5,703 nucleotides of DNA from Synergistaceae bacterium (GTDB lineage: Bacteria > Synergistota > Synergistia > Synergistales > Aminobacteriaceae). Within the stretch, counting starts at the first letter, position 1. The number at the start of each line of letters is the position of its first letter. The notes beneath the pieces were generated by a model. It was not told the origin of the DNA. It saw nothing but the letters and a program-made list of their open reading frames with translations, and did no database searches. Where the stretch lies: the NCBI GenBank assembly GCA_017394925.1, contig JAFPWQ010000247.1, positions 1 through 5,703 of the forward strand, given 5' to 3'. Shown one piece after another: positions 1 to 5,054 of this stretch. The position numbers and the translations under genes were made by a program.

Positions 1-573
1 ATTGCTGAATACTTCAAATCACACCCTGAAGCCGACAAGAATCATGACGGTAAATTACAGTTCATCATGTTAAAAGGTCAGAACGGACATCAGGATATGA
101 TATTACGCACAAAATATTCAGTTGAGGCGATTCGTAATGCAGGCATTGAACCAGTTGAACTTGCAAGCGCAATAGCAAACTGGGACAAACTTGAGGCCAT
201 GAAAATCATGAACGGATTCGTGATGTCAATCGGCCCTGAAAATATCGAGGCAGTAATCGCGAATAACGATGAAATGGCTTTAGGTGCAGTTGAGGCGTTA
301 AAGATAGTTGACTACAACAAGGGAGACGCAAGTATGTACGTTCCTGTTGTGGGAGTTGATGCTAACGCGTCTGCACTTGATGCAATGAACAAAGGCGAAA
401 TGCTTGGTACAGTTCTGAATGACGCGGATCATCAGGGAACGGCGGCAGTGAAATTAGCGGTTGCTCTTGCGTCAGGAAAAGAGATTAACGAGTCGACAGT
501 CGGATATGAGATTACAGACAATAAATATATCTGGGTACCCTACCAGAAAGTAACGAGAGGTGAGAAGCAGTGA
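1..573 (+). CDS. mglB: Galactose/glucose-binding protein MglB, C-terminal part (5' end cut by window)
   Basis: This is the solute-binding subunit of the galactose/methyl-galactoside ABC importer, which acts outside the membrane and delivers sugar to MglC. The frame is open from base 1, giving 190 codons; the Met at 67 is internal, because homologous sequence precedes it. Numbering by window codon, the family's calcium loop is intact (D12, N14, D16, Q20, with E83 as the distant ligand). The residues matching the E. coli sugar contacts are all present: D32 and R36 in GHQDMILRT, the stacking Trp W61, N89 in IANND, D120 in VGVDA and N140 in TVLNDA. It ends with a typical IDNK-like/VPY segment (TDNKYIWVPYQKV). 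The signal peptide and N-lobe lie outside the window. Conservation of the full ligand set argues for glucose/galactose rather than ribose or xylose. The stop overlaps the mglA start. Confidence 0.95.
   Translation: MAEYFKSHPEADKNHDGKLQFIMLKGQNGHQDMILRTKYSVEAIRNAGIEPVELASAIANWDKLEAMKIMNGFVMSIGPENIEAVIANNDEMALGAVEALKIVDYNKGDASMYVPVVGVDANASALDAMNKGEMLGTVLNDADHQGTAAVKLAVALASGKEINESTVGYEITDNKYIWVPYQKVTRGEKQ
557..572 (+). promoter_or_regulatory. Ribosome binding site and GTG start of mglA, coupled to the mglB stop
   Basis: GAGGTGAG lies about 6 bases before a GTG at 570 that overlaps the mglB TGA (sequence GTGA). The next in-frame ATG (codon 8) has no Shine-Dalgarno-like sequence before it and would trim the first beta strand of the ATPase domain. 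The GTG is therefore the better start, and translation is probably coupled to mglB. Confidence 0.75.
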
Positions 574-2108
574 GTGAATATTTGCTCGAAATGAAGAACA
601 TCACGAAGACATTTCCCGGCGTAAAGGCACTCGATAACGTTCAGCTTAACGTGAGGGCAGGAACAGTACACGCTCTCATGGGTGAAAACGGAGCAGGAAA
701 ATCCACGCTGATGAAATGCTTATTCGGGATATACAATCCTGACGGCGGAGAAATTTATCTTGAAGGCAAGAAGGCTGAAATTCATTCTGCACGTCAGGCA
801 ATGGATAAAGGCATCGCAATGGTACATCAGGAATTGCACCCGATAAGATTCCGTTCTGTTATGGAAAATATTTATCTCGGAAGATTTCCGGGTCATCTGG
901 GCGTGGTCGACCATAAAGCAATGTACGACAAGACGAAGGCATTGCTTGATGAGTTAGAGATTGATGTTGATCCTTTAGCACTCGCAGGTGAACAGTCAGC
1001 GGCAATTCTTCAGATGATGGAAATTGCACGTGCTGTAGACATGAAAGCAAAGATAATAATTCTCGATGAGCCTACATCATCATTATCTGACAGGGAAGTA
1101 GATCACTTATTCAAGATAATAAACAGGTTACGTTCACAGGGCGTTGCGTTCATATACATATCGCACAAGATGAAAGAGATTCTAGAAATCTCAGATGAAG
1201 TAACGATAATGAGAGACGGAACATATGTAGGAACATGGCCGGTGAAGAACAAAGACACAGGCGAGCTTCTTACGATGGACTTTATCATTCGTCAGATGGT
1301 CGGAAGAGAAATGACGAATCAGTTCCCGCCGCGTGAAGGCAAACCAAGCAATGATGTTGTGCTTAAGGTTGAACATGTATGCTCACCATTGAAGAAATCA
1401 TTTCAGGATGTCAGCTTTGAACTTCACAAGCAGGAAATACTCGGAATCGGCGGTCTTGTTGGTGCTCAGAGAACGGAATTTGTTGAGGCGTTATTCGGAC
1501 TCAGAAGCATAGCATCAGGTGAGATATTATTGAACGGTGCGAGATATGCGTCAAAGTCTCCGGGATTCGCGAAGTCAAAAGGTCTTGCATTGCTCACTGA
1601 GGAACGCAGAGCTACAGGTATATTCGGAATTCTTCCCATACTTGAGAATACAGTCATTGCGAATCAGAGAAATTATGCACATCTTGGAATTCTGAATGAC
1701 ACTAAGAGACTTGCAGACGCGGATAAAGAATGCAAGAAGCTCAACGTAAAGACACCTTCACTTGCGACATTGATTCAGAATCTTTCGGGCGGAAATCAGC
1801 AGAAGGTTTTAATCGCACGCTGGTTACTCACGAACTCGGACATTCTCATTCTCGATGAGCCCACACGAGGCATTGACGTAGGCGCAAAGTATGAGATCTA
1901 TAACATCATGCTTGAACAGATTGCACAGGGCAAGAGCATAATTATGATTTCGTCAGAGATGCCAGAGCTTATGGGAATGTCGGACAGGATCATGGTAATG
2001 TGCGAAGGAAGAGTAACGGGATTCCTGAACAAAGGCGAATACACGCAGGAAAAGATTATGGCACTTGCAACACAGTTTGCAGGGCGTAAAGACAACACAG
2101 CAGCATAA
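570..2108 (+). CDS. mglA: Galactose/methyl-galactoside ABC importer, ATP-binding protein MglA
   Basis: This is the cytoplasmic ATPase that powers sugar import through MglC; it has two fused nucleotide-binding domains in 512 residues, the usual length. NBD1 has Walker A GENGAGKST (38-46), Q-loop Q87, a degenerate signature around 142-149, Walker B IIILDEP with catalytic E167, and H-loop H199 in YISHK. NBD2 (from about 262) has a Walker A-like segment without the Lys-Ser/Thr pair (GLVGAQRT, 295-302), a good signature LSGGNQQ (405-411), Walker B ILILDEPTRGID (425-436) and Ser in place of the H-loop His (ISSEMPEL). This asymmetry is normal for the MglA/RbsA/XylG group: the consensus Walker A of NBD1 pairs with the consensus signature of NBD2. 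Segments such as LVTEERR-like LLTEERRATGI (341-351), NQRNYA and VGAKYEIY closely follow E. coli MglA, so galactose rather than ribose is the best call. It sits between mglB (4-base overlap) and mglC (15-base gap). Confidence 0.95.
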   Translation: MSEYLLEMKNITKTFPGVKALDNVQLNVRAGTVHALMGENGAGKSTLMKCLFGIYNPDGGEIYLEGKKAEIHSARQAMDKGIAMVHQELHPIRFRSVMENIYLGRFPGHLGVVDHKAMYDKTKALLDELEIDVDPLALAGEQSAAILQMMEIARAVDMKAKIIILDEPTSSLSDREVDHLFKIINRLRSQGVAFIYISHKMKEILEISDEVTIMRDGTYVGTWPVKNKDTGELLTMDFIIRQMVGREMTNQFPPREGKPSNDVVLKVEHVCSPLKKSFQDVSFELHKQEILGIGGLVGAQRTEFVEALFGLRSIASGEILLNGARYASKSPGFAKSKGLALLTEERRATGIFGILPILENTVIANQRNYAHLGILNDTKRLADADKECKKLNVKTPSLATLIQNLSGGNQQKVLIARWLLTNSDILILDEPTRGIDVGAKYEIYNIMLEQIAQGKSIIMISSEMPELMGMSDRIMVMCEGRVTGFLNKGEYTQEKIMALATQFAGRKDNTAA

Positions 2109-2126
2109 AGGAGAAATTCAATCATG
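2108..2126 (+). promoter_or_regulatory. Ribosome binding site of mglC
   Basis: AAGGAG at 2108-2113 overlaps the last base of the mglA stop codon and lies 10 bases before the ATG at 2124. It supports this start, and hence the long N-terminal region of MglC. Confidence 0.75.
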
Positions 2127-3341
2127 GCAGAAAATACACGTTCACGCTCAAAATTATTCACGGTGTCGGGATTAATTATTCTCGTTCTCGGCATTGCGCT
2201 TTATTTCCTGAAATCACCAATGGGCTTAAGGAGAATTTATGACCTTCCCATTTTCTTAATCATCATTGGACTTTGCTCAACACTCAGCGGATTCATGTCG
2301 AAAGGGAAACCTGACGATGTGCTAGAGCTTTCCGGGAAGGCATTCGGTGAATTCCTCACGAACAATGCAATTCTTCTCGCAATGTTAGTTCTCGTTGTCG
2401 TGATTTGCATACTTCAGCCCAGATTCATGCAGATACGAGTCGCACTTGATATTCTCACGCAGTCATCGACAAAATTAATCATGGCACTGGGTATATGCTT
2501 CACGTTACTGATTGCAGGTACGGACCTTTCAGCGGGCCGTATGGTTGGACTTGCCGCAGTCATATCAGCCTCAATGTTACAGACAGCGACATATGCAAAC
2601 AGATTCTTCCCGGACTTACCGCAGGTACAGTTATGGATGCCGATAGTAATCGCAATAATCGCATGTATGATCTTCGGAGCGTTAAACGGATTCTTAGTTG
2701 CGAAATATGACATGCACCCGTTCATAGCAACTCTTGCTGTTCAGGTCATCATTTACGGCGCATGTTCGCTCTACTTCGATATGCCTCCGAATAACTCACA
2801 GCCTATCGGAGGAATCAGACCAGACTTTGCGCAGTTAGGACAGATGAGATTATTCTCAATGGGAAGAGATTTTCCCGGCATAAGCATATTGATTCCCATT
2901 GCGGTTGTGATATGCATAATCATCTGGTTCATTCTGAATAAGACAGTCTTCGGCAAGAACGTTTATGCAATCGGCGGAAATCGTGAGGCGGCAGTAGTTG
3001 CAGGTATTAACGTGTTCCGTAACATCATGGGAATATTCATCCTTGCGTCATGCTTATACGGCATTGCAGGCGTACTTGAGGCAGCACGTACAGCAGGAGC
3101 AACGAACAATTACGGCAATGGTTACGAGCTTGACGCTATTGCGGCTTGTGTTGTCGGCGGCGTATCACTGTCAGGAGGAATCGGTAAGGTCGGCGGAATC
3201 GTTATGGGTGTTTTGATTTTCACAATCATTCAGTACGGTCTGCAGTTCATTAACGTGTCTCCAATGTGGCAGCAGGTAATCAAGGGCGTAATTATAGCTG
3301 TGGCAGTTGCGATTGACTTAACGAAATACCGCAGGAAATAA
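2124..3341 (+). CDS. mglC: Galactose/methyl-galactoside ABC importer, permease MglC, with N-terminal extension
   Basis: This is the inner-membrane permease of the Mgl importer, presumed to act as a dimer with MglA on the cytoplasmic side. Residues from about 80 onward match the family along its length: ILTQSSTKLIMALG (110-123), AGTDLSAGRMVGLAAV (131-146), ALNGFLVAKYDMHPFIATL (186-204), NKTVFGKNVYAIGGN (272-286), and YELDAIAACVVGGVSLSGGIG (334-354). It ends with a typical basic tail (TKYRRK). Many hydrophobic helices alternate with short loops. The protein has 405 residues against about 336 in E. coli; the extra ~70 residues at the N-terminus hold two further hydrophobic segments (about 12-29 and 41-57) and a charged linker (59-78). 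A strong Shine-Dalgarno precedes this start, and the frame holds no obvious later start with a better site. It is the last gene of the mgl operon, followed by a terminator. Confidence 0.94.
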   Translation: MAENTRSRSKLFTVSGLIILVLGIALYFLKSPMGLRRIYDLPIFLIIIGLCSTLSGFMSKGKPDDVLELSGKAFGEFLTNNAILLAMLVLVVVICILQPRFMQIRVALDILTQSSTKLIMALGICFTLLIAGTDLSAGRMVGLAAVISASMLQTATYANRFFPDLPQVQLWMPIVIAIIACMIFGALNGFLVAKYDMHPFIATLAVQVIIYGACSLYFDMPPNNSQPIGGIRPDFAQLGQMRLFSMGRDFPGISILIPIAVVICIIIWFILNKTVFGKNVYAIGGNREAAVVAGINVFRNIMGIFILASCLYGIAGVLEAARTAGATNNYGNGYELDAIAACVVGGVSLSGGIGKVGGIVMGVLIFTIIQYGLQFINVSPMWQQVIKGVIIAVAVAIDLTKYRRK

Positions 3342-3358
3342 ATAAATCCCTGCATGTG

Positions 3359-3368
3359 AAAATATTTT
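3359..3368. promoter_or_regulatory. AT-rich palindrome upstream of galK, possible operator
   Basis: AAAATATTTT is a perfect 10-base palindrome, 57 bases before the galK start and just before the terminator hairpin. Ribbon-helix-helix proteins often bind short palindromes, and galK here carries such a domain. A palindrome of this composition can easily arise by chance in AT-rich spacer, so this is only a candidate. Confidence 0.2.
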
Positions 3369-3369
3369 G

Positions 3370-3407
3370 CCCTCTGTCATAATTAGGCGGAGGGAATTTT
3401 TATTTTT
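3370..3407 (+). terminator. Intrinsic terminator between mglC and galK
   Basis: CCCTCTG (3370-3376) pairs with CGGAGGG (3388-3394) in a 7-bp stem with one T-G wobble and an 11-base loop. A T-rich tract (ATTTTTATTTTT) follows directly. It starts 29 bases after the mglC stop and ends just before the galK Shine-Dalgarno. It should end most mgl transcripts, leaving galK to partial readthrough or to a promoter that I cannot identify with confidence in this 84-base gap. Confidence 0.85.
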
Positions 3408-3411
3408 CAGG

Positions 3412-3428
3412 AAGGAGATTGAATTATG
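3412..3428 (+). promoter_or_regulatory. Ribosome binding site and start codon of the galK fusion gene
   Basis: AAGGAGA at 3412-3418 is a near-consensus Shine-Dalgarno with 8 bases between its last G (3417) and the ATG at 3426. It is stronger than any site before the internal Met codons 67 and 74. The N-terminal antitoxin-like domain is therefore translated, not upstream noise. Confidence 0.8.
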
Positions 3429-3635
3429 ATCTGCACGTTTGAACTCAATGACGAAGAGACAAAATTTGTTGAAGATTATATGCGTGATTTCGGCGAAACA
3501 TCACTTGCGGATATGGCGAAGAGATTTCTGCTTGAAGATGTCGCTGATTCACGTGCGGCTGATGCAGCCTGGAAAGAATACGAAGAAGACCCTGTAACGT
3601 ATAGTCATGAGGAAGTCGGAAGAATGCTCGGAATT
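3426..3635 (+). other. Antitoxin-like RHH domain encoded within galK (residues 1-70)
   Basis: This part of the galK frame has the length and architecture of a free-standing DUF6290/RelB-family antitoxin. It runs from a strand-forming N-terminus after the start Met, through two amphipathic helices, to the family's Y..NP.TY..EEV..ELG-like tail, here YEEDPVTYSHEEVGRMLG. The join to the kinase is direct, with FSEMEEVYAKVFG already being the usual start of a galactokinase. The reading frame is uninterrupted and the codon use looks like that of the rest of the gene. Confidence 0.75.
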
Positions 3636-4808
3636 TTTTCAGAAATGGAAGAAGTATATGCAAAAGTTTTCGGCAGTGAATGCGAAGCTGAAAAATTCTT
3701 TTCGCCCGGACGTGTTAATCTCATCGGTGAACACACAGATCACGAAGGCGGTTATGTCTTTCCGTGCGCAATAACATTCGGGATATACGCGCTCGCGGCA
3801 AAAAGACCCGGCAACACATTACGCATGTACTCAATGAATTTTGATTCTGAATCTGATTCAGCATTTGAGATTGCATTCGATGACGTTCATGAAAAATTAA
3901 CTGGTTCGCGTTCATGGGTGAATTATCCTTTGGGAATCGTCAGCACACTCAAAAAGCACGGCTATAACTTTGATTCGGGAATCGATATTTTATATTCGGG
4001 AAATTTGCCTGACGGAGCTGGACTTTCATCATCGGCGGCAATTGAAGTACTCACGGCAAAAATCTTCAGCGAGCTTCTTGCACTCAACATTGACGGGGTA
4101 AAAGCGGCGTTATATTCTCAGGAGGCCGAAAATAATTTTGTTGGAATGCACTGCGGCATAATGGATCAGTTCGCCGTAAGCATGGCCAGAAAGAATCATG
4201 CGGTCTTACTCAACTGTTCAACGCTCGATTACTCACATATTCCTCTTGAACTCGGAGACTCGCGAATCATCATCACGAATTCAAATGTGCCTCATTCACT
4301 CGTAGGCTCAGAATATAATTTGCGCCGCGAACAGTGCGAGTCAGCCCTGAATGATATTCGCAAAGTGAAAGATATATCCTGCCTGTGTGATTTAAGTCCC
4401 GATGAATTCATGAAGGTATCAGGTGCAATTCATGACCCCGTAACGTTAAAGCGTGCACGTCATGCAGTGTATGAGAACGCAAGAGCATTGAAGGCAGCAG
4501 ATGCATTAAGAGCCGGAGATTTGATTACGTTCGGAAAACTCATGAATGATTCGCATGTGTCTTTGCGTGATGATTATGAAGTTACTGTACCTGAAATTGA
4601 TACGCTCGTTAATCTCGAATGGAATACGCCCGGTGTTTTGGGTTCACGTATGACAGGAGGCGGCTTTGGCGGCTGTACTGTGAGTATCGTGAAGAATGAC
4701 GCAATAGATTCATTCATTCAGAACGTAGGAGCTGAATACACACGCTTAACCGGAAGGACTGCCAGCTTCTACACTGTTGATACGTCAGACGGTGCTGGAA
4801 GAATATAA
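3426..4808 (+). CDS. galK: Galactokinase with N-terminal RelB/DUF6290-like ribbon-helix-helix domain
   Basis: This enzyme phosphorylates galactose with ATP to galactose-1-phosphate in the cytoplasm, the first committed step of the Leloir pathway. It is a GHMP-family kinase. Residues from about 71 on form a complete galactokinase: signature GRVNLIGEHTD (95-105), ATP-binding loop LPDGAGLSSSAA (194-205), catalytic Asp D247 in CGIMDQF with Arg R96, sugar-contact residues E102, H103, D105 and Y297 (GSEYNLRREQCE), motif 3 MTGGGFGGC (409-417), and the usual SDGAGR-type C-terminus. The total of 460 residues is about 70 more than the ~390 typical of the family. Residues 1-70 look like a whole RelB/DUF6290 antitoxin: a short strand (ICTFEL), helix DEETKFVEDY, turn, helix SLADMAKRFLLEDV, then a toxin-binding-like tail with WKEYEEDPVTYS and EEVGRMLGI. 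No toxin gene is adjacent. The kinase call is very sure; the RHH call rests on remembered family patterns. Regulation by the fused domain is inference. Confidence 0.93.
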   Translation: MICTFELNDEETKFVEDYMRDFGETSLADMAKRFLLEDVADSRAADAAWKEYEEDPVTYSHEEVGRMLGIFSEMEEVYAKVFGSECEAEKFFSPGRVNLIGEHTDHEGGYVFPCAITFGIYALAAKRPGNTLRMYSMNFDSESDSAFEIAFDDVHEKLTGSRSWVNYPLGIVSTLKKHGYNFDSGIDILYSGNLPDGAGLSSSAAIEVLTAKIFSELLALNIDGVKAALYSQEAENNFVGMHCGIMDQFAVSMARKNHAVLLNCSTLDYSHIPLELGDSRIIITNSNVPHSLVGSEYNLRREQCESALNDIRKVKDISCLCDLSPDEFMKVSGAIHDPVTLKRARHAVYENARALKAADALRAGDLITFGKLMNDSHVSLRDDYEVTVPEIDTLVNLEWNTPGVLGSRMTGGGFGGCTVSIVKNDAIDSFIQNVGAEYTRLTGRTASFYTVDTSDGAGRI

Positions 4809-4940
4809 ACATGAACGGGAATAATCGAAGGCTTATGCGCATTCATTCGTTATTAATATACACGCATAACGGGAATAACTGAGAGCTGCTATGGATATGT
4901 CATACAGTGCCGGAAGAATATAGATTGCAGACGGGAATCA

Positions 4941-4963
4941 TTAAATGCTTCTGAGCGTTTTAA
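4941..4963. terminator. Weak AT-rich hairpin, possible galK terminator
   Basis: TTAAATGC (4941-4948) can pair with GCGTTTTAA (4955-4963) around a 6-base loop, with one wobble and one bulged T. The downstream sequence (TTGCTTCGTTCG) is only moderately T-rich. It is the best hairpin for ending galK transcription that I see before the minus-strand terminator, but the evidence is thin. Confidence 0.25.
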
Positions 4964-4981
4964 TTGCTTCGTTCGTAATGC

Positions 4982-5004
4982 TATGCTATGAATACACTAG
5001 CATA
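4982..5004. repeat. Short inverted repeat (7-bp stem, 9-base loop)
   Basis: TATGCTA at 4982-4988 and TAGCATA at 4998-5004 form a perfect 7-bp stem around TGAATACAC. No T-tract follows on the + strand, so it is not a standard terminator for galK. On the minus strand it lies beyond the terminator of the larA-like gene. Its role is unknown. Confidence 0.5.
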
Positions 5005-5012
5005 AAGGTAAG

Positions 5013-5048
5013 AATATAAACATAAACGGGAGACGTAAGAGCCTCCCG
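5013..5048 (-). terminator. Intrinsic terminator of the LarA-like gene
   Basis: CGGGAG (5027-5032) and CTCCCG (5043-5048) form a perfect 6-bp GC-rich stem with a 10-base loop, a few bases past the minus-strand stop at 5055. Read on the minus strand, the stem is followed by TTTATGTTTATATT, a good T-rich tail. On the + strand the tail is CGAAATTTAT, so any activity for galK would be weaker. The stem arm and T-tail on the left are themselves copy 4 of the repeat family that follows galK. Confidence 0.7.
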
Positions 5049-5054
5049 CGAAAT

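Larger units (their letters stand above)
4776..5031. repeat. Four degenerate repeats with core AATATA-N7/8-ACGGGA, including a decayed copy of the galK 3' end
   Basis: Cores lie at 4802-4820 (overlapping the galK stop), 4855-4874, 4917-4936 and 5013-5031. Copies 1 and 4 share 22 bases with one mismatch (4799-4820 against 5010-5031). Copy 3 extends upstream: bases 4891-4923 match the last 33 bases of galK (4776-4808) at 26 positions and would encode MDMSYSAGRI before a stop, against VDTSDGAGRI in galK. Homology also continues about 17 bases past the stop. Copy 4 may keep a more eroded version of the same upstream segment (GCTATG at 4985-4990). The pattern suggests repeated duplication of the galK tail followed by decay. 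This fills most of the 246-base gap between the two convergent genes; I see no gene in it. Confidence 0.7.

Noticed and set aside
67..573. An mglB gene starting at the ATG at 67
   Set aside because: The frame is open to base 1, and the upstream codons encode the conserved calcium-binding loop of MglB, so this Met is internal.
1455..1480. Loss of the Walker A lysine in the second half of MglA as a sign of inactivation
   Set aside because: A degenerate second Walker A and a missing second H-loop His are normal in the MglA/RbsA/XylG ATPases.
2414..2725. Other open frames of 60-100 residues inside mglA, mglC and galK on either strand
   Set aside because: They lie wholly inside or antisense to well-supported genes, lack ribosome binding sites and show no recognisable family pattern.
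3426..4808. A true toxin-antitoxin pair at galK
   Set aside because: The antitoxin-like domain is followed by galactokinase, and there is no RelE/ParE-like toxin ORF on either strand nearby.
4891..4923. A tiny ORF (MDMSYSAGRI) as a real small gene
   Set aside because: It has no convincing ribosome binding site and is explained as a decayed copy of the galK 3' end.
4797..5031. The repeats as a CRISPR array
   Set aside because: The cores are short, degenerate and unequally spaced, one lies over a coding end, and there are no cas genes.
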